NCBI GenBank assembly: GCA_035551615.1
Contig: DASZNC010000113.1
Span: 1-41,892, forward strand
Source of the DNA: JAKCDU01 sp035551615
GTDB lineage: Bacteria > Actinomycetota > Acidimicrobiia > Acidimicrobiales > Palsa-688
DNA length: 41,892 nucleotides
Direction of reading: 5' to 3'
In this document: positions 1-7,854 of the stretch, one piece after another
Layout of the letters: each line of letters opens with the position of its first letter
Position numbering within the stretch: position 1 is the first letter of the stretch
Program-made: the position numbers and the translations under genes
The notes under the pieces: model-generated
The model's database searches: none
Seen by the model: the letters and a program-made list of their open reading frames with translations, nothing else
What the model was told of the DNA's origin: nothing

Positions 1-9
1 ACCAGAGAT

Positions 10-40
10 GCGCCCCGGGCCTCCGCCCGGGGCGCTTCTT
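10..40 (+). terminator. Rho-independent terminator hairpin
   Basis: An 11-bp perfect inverted repeat (10-20 and 25-35) closes a 4-nt loop and is followed on the plus strand by TTCTTCCT. It would end a plus-strand gene lying left of the window. It also sits downstream of the minus-strand bfaB stop, so it may act in both directions, although the minus-strand side has only a poor T tract. Confidence 0.75.
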
Positions 41-61
41 CCTGGTCATCCGAAGAACGGC

Positions 62-1342
62 TCAGGCCGGCTGCGGCGCCCGCTTGCGGCCGAACTCGAG
101 GCGCTCGATGGGCATCCCCGACCCGCCGCCCTCGTCGGTGCGCACGGCCAGCACCTGGTGCAGTTCGATCCGGCGCTGGGTGAAACCCAGCCGGCTGCCG
201 GCCAGGTACAACTTCCAGACCCGGGCCGTGGCCTGCCCCACCTCGGCCACGGCCTCGTCCCAGTGGTCCTCCAGGTTGGCCCCCCACGCCGCACAGGTGC
301 GGGCGTAGTGCTCCCGGAAGTTCTCCTCGTGGCGCACCTCGAACCCGTTGTCCTGGATGGCCGAGATGATCGACCCGACCGCCTCGAGCTCGCCGTCGGG
401 GAAGACGTACCGGTTGATGAACCCGCCGGTGCGGGCCGGTGACGAGTTGACCGGGCGGGTGATGCAGTGGTTCAGGAAGCGCCCGTGGGGGCGCACCTTG
501 GTGGCCAGGAACGAGGCGTAGGACGGCAGGTTGCGAGCCCCGATGTGCTCGGTCAGGCCGATGCTGCTGACGGCGTCGAACCCGGACTCGGTGACGTTGC
601 GGTAGTCGTCGTGGCGGACCTCGGCCAGGTCGGTCAGGCCCAGGTCGGCGATCCGCTTCTGGGCCCATTCCGCCTGCTGGCGAGACAGGGTCACGCCCAG
701 CACCTTCGCGCCGTAGTGCTCAGCCGCGTGCAGGACCATGGTGCCCCAGCCGCAGCCGACATCGAGCAGGCGTTGACCGGGCTGGAGGTCCAGCTTCCGG
801 CAGACCAGGTCGACCTTCTCCTCCTGGGCCTGCTCGAGCGATGCCCCGTCGAATGGGTAGACGGCGCAGGTGTAGGCCATCGAGGGACCCAGAATCCACT
901 CGTAGAACCGGTTGGACACGTCGTAGTGGTGACTGATCGCCTTTGAGTCCCGCTTCAGGGAGTGCCGCAACCCCCACCACAGCCCGGGGCGGGTCTCCTG
1001 GGGCGGCGGGGCTATCGGCCTGAGGATCTGGGGCCCCAGGCGGCGCAGCACGTTGAACCGGTCCGACCAGGTGAGGGCGCCGATGTGCTCGCCCGCCACC
1101 ATCGTCAAAGCCGTGTAGATATCCCCCTCGACGTCCATGTACCCGGCGACGTAGGCCCGGGCCAGGCCCAGGTCGCTCGGGGCGGTGGCCACATAGTTGA
1201 GAGCGCGGGGATCGACGATCCGGATCCGGCACAGGGCGTCGTCGGGCCCGGCCCGGCTGCCGTCATAGGCCTCGAAGGCCAAGGGCAGGCCGGGTCCCAC
1301 CACCTCGGAAAGTACGTTGGCAACTGCGGATCGGGGCGCCAT
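62..1342 (-). CDS. bfaB: SAM-dependent fatty acid methyltransferase (CFA synthase family)
   Basis: The protein belongs to the cyclopropane fatty acid synthase family of class I methyltransferases. The SAM motif LLDVGCGWGT lies near residue 195. The family C-terminal region, with its NRYVFPDGEL segment and Trp-rich end, is intact. The upstream FAD-dependent partner points to 10-methyl branched fatty acid synthesis: the methyltransferase adds a methylene from SAM to C10 of an oleoyl chain in a membrane phospholipid, and the partner then reduces it. This is known for BfaA/BfaB (TmsA/TmsB) of mycobacteria and other actinobacteria. I chose ATG 1342, 19 nt after bfaA ends and 13 nt after GGAGGA; a TTG at 1354 is only 1 nt from that site. 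The length of 426 aa is typical. A plain cyclopropane synthase is the alternative, made less likely by the neighbour. Confidence 0.88.
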   Translation of the reverse strand: MAPRSAVANVLSEVVGPGLPLAFEAYDGSRAGPDDALCRIRIVDPRALNYVATAPSDLGLARAYVAGYMDVEGDIYTALTMVAGEHIGALTWSDRFNVLRRLGPQILRPIAPPPQETRPGLWWGLRHSLKRDSKAISHHYDVSNRFYEWILGPSMAYTCAVYPFDGASLEQAQEEKVDLVCRKLDLQPGQRLLDVGCGWGTMVLHAAEHYGAKVLGVTLSRQQAEWAQKRIADLGLTDLAEVRHDDYRNVTESGFDAVSSIGLTEHIGARNLPSYASFLATKVRPHGRFLNHCITRPVNSSPARTGGFINRYVFPDGELEAVGSIISAIQDNGFEVRHEENFREHYARTCAAWGANLEDHWDEAVAEVGQATARVWKLYLAGSRLGFTQRRIELHQVLAVRTDEGGGSGMPIERLEFGRKRAPQPA

Positions 1343-1361
1343 GGCGGGTGTCAATTCCTCC

Positions 1362-2768
1362 TCATCGGGCGTTCACGCATTTGGCGTAGAGGTCGTGCAG
1401 GCGGCCGTCCGGGTCGTACCGGGATTTCAGCCGCTGGTAGACGGGACCGTTGTACAGCTCCCAGAACCGGTCCTCGTCGTAGAAGGCAGTGGAGTACAGG
1501 GATTTCCGCCCCTCCATCCGGTCGACCGCATCCTCCACCCACCGGTTGTGGTGGGCCGGATCCATGCCCGGTTCCAGCGGCACGCTCGACCAGAAGCCGA
1601 CGTTGACGTAGATGCGGTCGGGATCGAGCCGGTAGAGCTCCCAACTGGCCGACCGGTCGCGCTGGCGCAGCGGGCACAGCCAGAACGGCGAGATGGGAAT
1701 CTCCCGCTGGAACGCCTCGAGGAACTGGTCGAGCCGGTCGATGGGCAGCTCGACGTCCTGGATCACGTTCTCGCGAGCGGGCAGACCGCGCCGGGCGTCG
1801 AGCTTGGCCTTCCAGTGGTGGCGGTCCTCGAACGCCATCACCTTCCAGTAGGTGTCACTGCGCAGGAAGCGCCGGCCGAGCAGCCGCCGGACCACGGGGC
1901 GCTGGGCGAGGAACGCCCGAGAACACCAGAACCAGTCGGTGTCCCACCGCCACAGGTAGTCCCGGGCGGTGAGCCAGTCCTCGCGCCGCGACTGGATCGA
2001 GCGGTAGTAGATGTCCATCCACGTGTAGTCGCTCGTGCTGGGGGCCGAATCCGACCAGCTGCCGATGGTGATGTAGCACTCCGTTGGGGAGAACACGCTG
2101 CCGTCGATGAAGTCGGCCCGCTCCCCCTCGTGGCTGCCGTCGGACACGATGCGACCCAGCGCCTCGATGAGCGACGCCACCGTGTAGAAGCGGAGATGGC
2201 GGACATGGACGTAGGGGCGCACGTCCTCCAACTCGATGCGCAGCCGGAGCGCGTAGCCGAGCGACCCGTAGGAGTTGGGGAAGCCGAAGAACAGGTCGGC
2301 GTGCTCGCCCTCCGGCCGGGCGGTCACCACCTCACCGGAACCGGTGAGGATGTCCATCTCGATGACCGACTCGTGGGGCATGCCGTTGCGGAACGACGAG
2401 CTCTCGATGCCGAGGCCGGTGACGGCGCCGCCGATGGTGATGGTCTTCAACTGCGGAACGACGAGCGGCATCAGCCCGTACGGCAGCAACTCGTCGACCA
2501 GGTGCTCGTAGGTCGTCATACCGCCGACATCGGCCCACCGGTTGCGGGCGTCGATCTCGATCACTCCGTCGAAGCCGGACACATCGAGTCCGGGCCGGGT
2601 CCCCTTGGGCCGGGGCCGGAACAGGTTGGACGTCTTCTTGGCCAGGCGGACCGACTCGCCCCTGGGGATGGCCCGGTACTCGGCTTCGAGGGCCGCCACC
2701 CGGCTCCGGTAGGCGGTCTGGGCCGGGTTGGCCACCTCAGTCGTCGGATGTGGATCCGCCAAGGCCAT
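1362..2768 (-). CDS. bfaA: FAD-binding oxidoreductase, 10-methylene fatty acid reductase
   Basis: This 468-aa flavoprotein has an FAD_binding_4 (PCMH-type) fold. Residues about 40-190 carry the FAD pyrophosphate-binding stretch GGAVTGLGIESSSFRNG near residue 113, and a substrate domain follows. It resembles DIMINUTO/DHCR24-like proteins and actinobacterial BfaA/TmsA, which reduce the 10-methylene intermediate made by the adjacent methyltransferase to a 10-methyl group, giving tuberculostearic-type acids. It is the first gene of a two-gene minus-strand operon, with 19 bp between its stop and the bfaB ATG. It starts at ATG 2768 behind a G-rich stretch and diverges from the CDF exporter across 67 bp. 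The function rests on the gene pair; alone it would only be called an FAD-linked oxidase. Confidence 0.85.
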   Translation of the reverse strand: MALADPHPTTEVANPAQTAYRSRVAALEAEYRAIPRGESVRLAKKTSNLFRPRPKGTRPGLDVSGFDGVIEIDARNRWADVGGMTTYEHLVDELLPYGLMPLVVPQLKTITIGGAVTGLGIESSSFRNGMPHESVIEMDILTGSGEVVTARPEGEHADLFFGFPNSYGSLGYALRLRIELEDVRPYVHVRHLRFYTVASLIEALGRIVSDGSHEGERADFIDGSVFSPTECYITIGSWSDSAPSTSDYTWMDIYYRSIQSRREDWLTARDYLWRWDTDWFWCSRAFLAQRPVVRRLLGRRFLRSDTYWKVMAFEDRHHWKAKLDARRGLPARENVIQDVELPIDRLDQFLEAFQREIPISPFWLCPLRQRDRSASWELYRLDPDRIYVNVGFWSSVPLEPGMDPAHHNRWVEDAVDRMEGRKSLYSTAFYDEDRFWELYNGPVYQRLKSRYDPDGRLHDLYAKCVNAR

Positions 2769-2823
2769 GACCCCCGAAGTTAGTGGGTCCCGGCCGGACG
2801 CCGATTCCGGCGGCCCAGATCGA

Positions 2824-2829
2824 TACGGT
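2824..2829 (+). promoter_or_regulatory. -10 box TACGGT for the CDF exporter
   Basis: TACGGT lies 6 nt before GTG 2836. That distance would place transcription initiation at or next to the start codon, giving a leaderless transcript. It supports GTG 2836 over in-frame starts further upstream. Confidence 0.55.
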
Positions 2830-2835
2830 GGGACA

Positions 2836-4050
2836 GTGGAGCCCGAAGGCCGTCATGCACACGTCGATCATCCACACGGTGATCATTCCCACGACGGCGA
2901 CGGCCACGCCGACGAACACCCCGACGCCAGCGAGCACTCCGACGACCACGAACACGGCCATGACCATGACCACGGGCCCGGGAACGGGCACGACCATGAC
3001 CACCCGGGCGGTCTGAGGGGTCTCCTCCGGTCCGTATTCGTCCCACACAGCCACGACACGGCCGACACCATCGCGTCCGCCCTGACCGCGACCGACGAGG
3101 GCATCCGGGCCCTGAAGGTGTCGCTCGTCCTCCTGGCGCTGACGGCCGCCATCCAGCTGGCCGTGGTCCTGTCCAGCGGTTCGGTCGCCCTCCTCTCCGA
3201 CACCATCCACAACTTCGCCGACGCCCTCACTGCGGTCCCCCTCGGCATCGCCTTCTGGATGGGGCGCCGACCGGCGACCGATCGGTACACCTACGGTTAC
3301 GGCCGGGCCGAGGACCTGGCCGGGATCTTCATCGTCGTCGTGATGGCCGCCTCATCGGCCCTGGCTGCGTGGGAGGCGGTGCTGCGACTGGCCCACCCCC
3401 GGTCGCTGAGCGGGCTGGGCTTCGTGGCTGCGGCCGGCGTCGTCGGGTTCGTGGGCAACGAGGGGGTGGCGGTGTACCGCATCCGGGTGGGCCGCAGCAT
3501 CGGATCGGCGGCCCTGGTGGCCGACGGGATGCACGCCCGCACCGACGGCCTGACCTCGCTCGCCGTGGTCGCCGGCGCCGGCGGGGTGGCCGCCGGATGG
3601 AGGGACGCCGATCCGGTGGTCGGCCTGGTGATCACCTTGGCCATCCTCCTGGTCTTGCGCAACGCCGCCCGCGACATCTACCGGAGGCTGATGGACAGCG
3701 TCGATCCGACGCTGGTGGCCGACGCCACCCGGGTCCTGGCCGGCGCCCCCGGCGTGGCCCGGGTCGAGCGGGTCCGCCTGCGCTGGATGGGCCACGAGCT
3801 GCTGGCCGACGCCCAGATCGTGGCCGACGGGGCCATCTCCCTCACCGACGCCCACGCCGTGGCCGAGGGCGCCGAACACCTGCTCCTCCACGAGCTGCCC
3901 CGCCTGACCGGCGTCACCATCCACGTCGATCCGATGGTCGGAGGGGCCCACGAACTGACCGCCCACCACTTCCCCGATCGAGAGGTCAAAGGAGACAGCC
4001 CTCACCGGCCCCCGCCCCTTGCCGACCCCGCCGACCGCGGCGCCGGCTAG
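2836..4050 (+). CDS. Cation diffusion facilitator (zinc-type) exporter
   Basis: This is a 404-aa CDF-family proton/metal antiporter of the cytoplasmic membrane. The cytosolic N-terminus (residues 7-56) holds 17 histidines among Asp and Gly, a metal-binding tail of the kind seen in Zn exporters. A six-helix transmembrane domain (about 92-300) carries HxxxD in TM2 (H125/D129) and HxxxD in TM5 (H233/D237), the usual tetrahedral Zn/Cd site. A ferredoxin-like cytosolic domain follows at about 300-385. The open frame runs upstream into bfaA, but GTG 2836 behind a -10 box avoids overlap with the divergent gene. Zn(II) is the likeliest substrate; Cd, Co or Ni cannot be excluded. No metal-sensor operator is evident in the 67-bp intergenic gap. 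Confidence 0.92.
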   Translation: MEPEGRHAHVDHPHGDHSHDGDGHADEHPDASEHSDDHEHGHDHDHGPGNGHDHDHPGGLRGLLRSVFVPHSHDTADTIASALTATDEGIRALKVSLVLLALTAAIQLAVVLSSGSVALLSDTIHNFADALTAVPLGIAFWMGRRPATDRYTYGYGRAEDLAGIFIVVVMAASSALAAWEAVLRLAHPRSLSGLGFVAAAGVVGFVGNEGVAVYRIRVGRSIGSAALVADGMHARTDGLTSLAVVAGAGGVAAGWRDADPVVGLVITLAILLVLRNAARDIYRRLMDSVDPTLVADATRVLAGAPGVARVERVRLRWMGHELLADAQIVADGAISLTDAHAVAEGAEHLLLHELPRLTGVTIHVDPMVGGAHELTAHHFPDREVKGDSPHRPPPLADPADRGAG

Positions 4051-4071
4051 GACGGCGACCCGGGTCGGGCG

Positions 4072-4170
4072 ATCCGTCCGGTAGCGGACCCGCCGATCAG
4101 TCGGGCAGCGGTCCCGGACAGGCGGACCCGCCGTCAGTCCGGCAGCGGCCCCGGGTAGGCGGCCTCGGCC
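4072..4170. repeat. 37-bp tandem repeat duplicating the dedA 3' end
   Basis: The last codons and stop of dedA (from 4134) recur beyond its stop at 4097, 37 bp away, with about 25 of the first 29 bases identical. A shortened third copy lies at 4072-4096. It looks like slippage duplication of a gene end. Confidence 0.75.
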
Positions 4171-4754
4171 ACCGCCTCCAGCTGCTTGGCCTGGCGCCGG
4201 ACGATGACGATCACGGCGACGACCAGTACCACGGCGATGGCGCCGACGGTGTAGTCGACCGATTTCGACGCCGAACTCAGGCTCTTGCCGACGTAGTACG
4301 ACAGCAGGGACCAGACCCCGGTCCAGGCCACCGCCCCGATGACATTGAACACGGCGAACTTGGGGAACTTCATGCGGTTGGTGCCGGCCAGGAACGCCGC
4401 GTAGGTGCGGAGCACGGCGACGAACCGGCCGGCGCTGACGACGATCGCCCCGTAGCGGTCGAACACGTAGAGGCCGACCTTGATCTCCGGCTCGTTCATG
4501 TGGATGTAGCGGCCATACTTGCGCAGCAGCGGATAGCCGCCCCTGACCCCGACCCAGTACCCGGCGAAGCTGCCGATGAGCACGCCCAGGCAGCCGAGGG
4601 CCCAGATGATCCATACCGACAGGTTGTGGGTCTCGCCGGCGTAGGTCCCGGCCGCGATCAGGATGGTCTCGCCCGGGATGGGGACACCGAACGACTCCAG
4701 GGTGAGGACGATGATGACCGCCCAGTAGCCATAGTCGTGGACCAGGTGGGTCAT
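4134..4754 (-). CDS. DedA family membrane protein
   Basis: A 206-aa integral membrane protein of the DedA/VTT superfamily. The motif ESFGVPIPGE lies near residue 20 and GRFVAVLR near residue 107, matching the two family signatures, including the reentrant-loop Arg. Several hydrophobic helices follow, with a final TM at about 165-185 and a short basic tail. DedA proteins support proton-motive-force homeostasis, and some flip undecaprenyl phosphate or phosphatidylethanolamine; the exact substrate here is unknown. Its ATG (4752-4754) overlaps the stop of the upstream nitronate monooxygenase gene as ATGA, so translation is probably coupled. A longer open frame extends upstream but lies inside that gene. 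The 3' end is tandemly duplicated. Confidence 0.9.
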   Translation of the reverse strand: MTHLVHDYGYWAVIIVLTLESFGVPIPGETILIAAGTYAGETHNLSVWIIWALGCLGVLIGSFAGYWVGVRGGYPLLRKYGRYIHMNEPEIKVGLYVFDRYGAIVVSAGRFVAVLRTYAAFLAGTNRMKFPKFAVFNVIGAVAWTGVWSLLSYYVGKSLSSASKSVDYTVGAIAVVLVVAVIVIVRRQAKQLEAVAEAAYPGPLPD

Positions 4755-5884
4755 TCCTCGAGAGTCCCGGCGATCCGGGTGGCCGCCTCGATGTACTGGT
4801 CGACCATGTCGAGCACGACCTGGGCGGCCGGCTTGGCCACGTTCATCTGCCCGACCGCCTGGCCGACGAAGTAGTTGATCAGCTGGCGGGCGCCGTCGTT
4901 GCTCGCCGCGCTGCGGGCGATGCGGGCCTCGGCGCCGGCGACGAGGGCCGACTGGAGCGGCATGCCGAGGGCATCCGGGGTGTCCGGCCGGTCCCACTCC
5001 TCGGTCCAGGCCGACCGCAGCTGGCGGGCCGGCTTGCCGGTCTTCGACCGGGAACGAATGGTGTCGGCGGATGAGGCGGCGAGGAACTTCTCCTTCACCA
5101 CCGGGTGGGTCTCGGCCTCGTCGGTGGTCAGCCAGACCGACCCGCACCAGACGCCGGCTGCGCCCAGCGCCAGTGAGGCGGCGACCTGACGGCCGTCGGC
5201 GATGCCGCCGGCGGCCAGCACCGGCAGGGGCGCCACCGCGTCGACGATCTGGGGGACGAGCACCATCGTCCCGATCTCACCGGTGTGGCCGCCGGCCTCG
5301 GAACCCTGGGCGATGACCAGGTCCACGCCGGCTTCCTTCTGCCGGCGGGCGTGGTCGACCTTGCCCACCAGCCCGGCGACCATCATGCCCCGGGAGTGGG
5401 CCGCCTCGACCAGGTGGTCGGGCGCCGGCCCGAGGGCATTGGCTATCAACTTGACCTTCGGGTGCCGCCACACCACCTCCAGCAGTTCCTGGGCGCTCTG
5501 GCTGGAGAACGGCATCAGCCGGTCACCGGCCGATTCCCGCCCCTCGGCCTCCGGGGCGGCCGGAACGCCGTAGCGGTTGAGGATGTCGTCCACGAACTCA
5601 CGGTGTTCGTCGGGGATCAACGCCGCCACCTGGCCGGCCCTGAGCCCGCCGGCGTCATCGCCCACGTACTTGGCCGGAACGATGACGTCGGCGCCGTACG
5701 GCCGGTCACCGACGTGCTCGTCCAACCAGGTGAGGGCCACTTCCAGGTGTTCCGGGCTGTAGGCGACGGCACCGAGCACGCCCAGCCCACCGGCCCGGCT
5801 GACTGCGGCCACGACGTCACGGCAATGACTGAAGGCGAAGATCGGGAACTCGATCCCGAGCCGGTCGCAGACCTCTGTACGCAT
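4751..5884 (-). CDS. Nitronate monooxygenase-like FMN enzyme
   Basis: A 377-aa TIM-barrel flavoprotein of the nitronate monooxygenase (2-nitropropane dioxygenase) family. The FMN-binding stretches are visible: QGSEAGGHTGE, followed by LAAGGIADGRQVA on the phosphate-binding side. The N-terminus (IEFPIFAFSHCRDVVAAVSRAG) fits the family. Such enzymes oxidise alkyl nitronates; many actinobacterial paralogues sit in lipid-degradation loci and have unknown substrates. ATG 5884 is preceded 7 nt upstream by TAGGGT, a probable leaderless promoter. It heads a two-gene unit with dedA (ATGA overlap). An enoyl reductase-like role is the main alternative. Confidence 0.85.
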   Translation of the reverse strand: MRTEVCDRLGIEFPIFAFSHCRDVVAAVSRAGGLGVLGAVAYSPEHLEVALTWLDEHVGDRPYGADVIVPAKYVGDDAGGLRAGQVAALIPDEHREFVDDILNRYGVPAAPEAEGRESAGDRLMPFSSQSAQELLEVVWRHPKVKLIANALGPAPDHLVEAAHSRGMMVAGLVGKVDHARRQKEAGVDLVIAQGSEAGGHTGEIGTMVLVPQIVDAVAPLPVLAAGGIADGRQVAASLALGAAGVWCGSVWLTTDEAETHPVVKEKFLAASSADTIRSRSKTGKPARQLRSAWTEEWDRPDTPDALGMPLQSALVAGAEARIARSAASNDGARQLINYFVGQAVGQMNVAKPAAQVVLDMVDQYIEAATRIAGTLEE

Positions 5885-5891
5885 CCTGCAG

Positions 5892-5897
5892 ACCCTA
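5892..5897 (-). promoter_or_regulatory. -10 box TAGGGT for the NMO-like gene
   Basis: On the minus strand TAGGGT ends 7 nt before ATG 5884, as expected for a leaderless transcript covering the NMO-like gene and dedA. Confidence 0.55.
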
Positions 5898-5904
5898 GGT
5901 GGGA

Positions 5905-6888
5905 CTAGTGGGTCGGGGTCAGCGAATCCAGCCGAAGGGTGTAGTTCGAGGAATAGGAGACCCCGTACTGGGACGCGTTGATGCTGCCCGCCTCATAAAC
6001 GGGAGTGGCGTTCGACGTCAGCCAGTACGTCGTCTTCACGGTCCCCTGCTCGGGCCCCGACAACGTCGAGTCCACTGTCACCTGTTCGACATCGACCGTG
6101 GTGCCGCCCACCGTCGTGGTCCTGGGGCCGACCAGGGTCACGACCTGTGTGGTGGTCTCGGTCCCGTTGGAACCGGAGGAGCTGCATGTCCAGTTCCATG
6201 TCCGGCCCGGCGTCCCCGAAGTGGGAACGAACGAGTTCGGGGCACAGGTGAAGGTCATCGTCTGGTTGTACGGGCCATCCGACACCTGGGACGTCTCGGA
6301 CACCACGTGCACCCCGCCGGTGACCGGGCATTCGACCGTGGTCGTGCTGTTACCCGGCGACGAGTTCCACTTACCGGCCACGCCGCAGCCCTGGGGGGTG
6401 ACGTCGATCGTCGTGCTGGGCGGATAGGAGTACGTCTTGCCGAACAGTTTGGAGCTACCGGTCGTGGCGTAGGTGTAGGTCCCGGCCGGCGTGGTGTCGG
6501 CCGGCGTACTGGCGGCGCGGCGGGCGATCGTGGTGGTGGAGTCACGGCCGACCACGGTCGCCGCACTGGTCGGCGTAGTGCCGCCCGCCCCCGACCCGGA
6601 CCGGCCGGCGACAGACGAAGAGGAGCCGACGACCGGTACCGCCGACGATCCGCCCTTCGCCGTGGTGGTGGTGGTCGACCCGGTGGCGGGATGGGCCGCC
6701 GCCGGCCGGCTGGAGGCACCCGAGGCAGAACCGGCCGTGGTGGTCGGGGCGGACACGCCGACCGTTGGCTGGTGAGGTGACGAACCGGTCGTGCCCATAC
6801 CGATGGCGGCACCGGCGCCGACTACGAGCAGGGCCAGGGCGGCGGTGCCGAGAGCGGTCGCCGGCTTCGGGGAACGAGTGGGGGGCAT
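5905..6888 (-). CDS. Secreted or anchored Ser/Thr-rich protein, unknown
   Basis: I do not recognise a family. From ATG 6888 the protein has 327 aa: a short basic N-terminus, one hydrophobic segment (about 10-32; signal peptide or anchor), a low-complexity Ser/Thr/Ala/Gly linker (about 33-140), and a C-terminal region (about 140-327) rich in Thr, Ser and Val that looks beta-stranded. That region holds four cysteines in the contexts GCG, ECP, TCA and TCS, compatible with disulphides outside the cell. TACCAT lies 9 nt before this ATG; a TTG at 6897 is a less likely start. It shares the minus strand with the NMO-like gene, which begins 20 bp further on. A cell-surface or exported protein is inferred only from the architecture. 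Confidence 0.7.
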   Translation of the reverse strand: MPPTRSPKPATALGTAALALLVVGAGAAIGMGTTGSSPHQPTVGVSAPTTTAGSASGASSRPAAAHPATGSTTTTTAKGGSSAVPVVGSSSSVAGRSGSGAGGTTPTSAATVVGRDSTTTIARRAASTPADTTPAGTYTYATTGSSKLFGKTYSYPPSTTIDVTPQGCGVAGKWNSSPGNSTTTVECPVTGGVHVVSETSQVSDGPYNQTMTFTCAPNSFVPTSGTPGRTWNWTCSSSGSNGTETTTQVVTLVGPRTTTVGGTTVDVEQVTVDSTLSGPEQGTVKTTYWLTSNATPVYEAGSINASQYGVSYSSNYTLRLDSLTPTH

Positions 6889-6897
6889 TTCGTACAA

Positions 6898-6903
6898 ATG
6901 GTA
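6898..6903 (-). promoter_or_regulatory. -10 box TACCAT for the secreted protein gene
   Basis: Minus-strand TACCAT ends 9 nt before ATG 6888, giving a transcript with at most a few leader bases. Confidence 0.5.
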
Positions 6904-7001
6904 CCGGCATCGACGCCGCTGAACCCCATCGGGCCGGGCCCCGGTAACGCCCGGGAGAATCTGGTTGCCCCGGCGGATCGGGGCGAGGCAGCCTGGGTCG
7001 C

Positions 7002-7784
7002 ATGCCGGACACCTACACCCATGGCCACCAGGAGTCGGTGCTGCGCAGCCACCGCTGGCGCACGGCGGCCAACTCGGCCGCCTACCTGTTGCCCCACCTG
7101 AGGTCCGGCATGACGCTCCTCGACGTCGGCTGTGGACCTGGGACGATCACCCGGGATCTGGCCACGCTGGTCGCACCGGGTCGGGTGGTGGGCATCGACC
7201 GGGCCGAGTCGGTGATCGAATCGGCGGCGTCGCCCGGGCCGGTCGACTTCCGGGTCGGAGACGTCTACGCGCTCGACGCCGCGGACGGATCGTTCGACGT
7301 CGTGCACGCCCATCAGGTGTTGCAGCACCTGTCCGACCCGGTGGCGGCGCTGACCGAGATGCGACGGGTGCTGGCGCCGGGCGGCATTCTCGCCGTACGG
7401 GACAGTGATTACGGCGCCTTCCTGTGGGCCCCGGACGCACCCCGGCTGGACCGGTGGCGCGAGATCTACACCGAGGTGTGCCGGCGCAACGACGCCGACG
7501 CCAACGCCGGGCGCCATCTCCCGGAGTGGGTGGCGGCGGCCGGCTTCACCGGGCTCGAGGTTTCCAGTTCGAACTGGACCTTCGCCGATGCCGGGAGCCG
7601 GACCTGGTGGGGTGGGCTGTGGGCCGACCGCACCACCGGTTCGGCGTTCTCCGGCCAGGCGGTTGACTACGGCGTGGCCTCCGCCGACGAGCTGGCCGAT
7701 GTGGCGGATGGCTGGCGGCAGTGGGCGGCCGGCGATGACGGGCTGTTCGTGGTCGTCCACGTGGAGGTCCTGGCCCGGCCCTGA
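7002..7784 (+). CDS. Class I SAM-dependent methyltransferase
   Basis: A 260-aa cytosolic methyltransferase of the UbiE/Methyltransf_11 type. Motif I is LLDVGCGPGT (residues 39-48), the acidic residue after strand 2 is in VVGIDRAE, and the post-motifs FDVVHAHQVLQHL and VLAPGGILAVRD are clear. The C-terminal third (WTFADAGSRTWWGG onward) is the acceptor-binding part and gives no substrate clue. The start ATG 7002 is preceded by CAGCCT 7 nt upstream, a weak match to the local -10 pattern. It converges with the PhyH-like gene across 70 bp. Small-molecule methylation is likely; no pathway partner lies beside it. Confidence 0.85.
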   Translation: MPDTYTHGHQESVLRSHRWRTAANSAAYLLPHLRSGMTLLDVGCGPGTITRDLATLVAPGRVVGIDRAESVIESAASPGPVDFRVGDVYALDAADGSFDVVHAHQVLQHLSDPVAALTEMRRVLAPGGILAVRDSDYGAFLWAPDAPRLDRWREIYTEVCRRNDADANAGRHLPEWVAAAGFTGLEVSSSNWTFADAGSRTWWGGLWADRTTGSAFSGQAVDYGVASADELADVADGWRQWAAGDDGLFVVVHVEVLARP

Positions 7785-7793
7785 ATCAAGGGT

Positions 7794-7809
7794 TCGGGCA
7801 GACGCCCGA
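7794..7809. terminator. Weak hairpin between convergent genes
   Basis: TCGGGC and GCCCGA flank a 4-nt loop, just after the methyltransferase stop and before the end of the opposing PhyH-like gene. There is no T tract, so termination is only suggested. Confidence 0.3.
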
Positions 7810-7854
7810 GCCGGCCGATGGCCGCGCCCGCCAGGGGCGGATCGATGCCGGCGC

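Noticed and set aside
1317..2783. 488-codon plus-strand open frame
   Set aside because: It mirrors bfaA on the other strand and has no recognisable domain.
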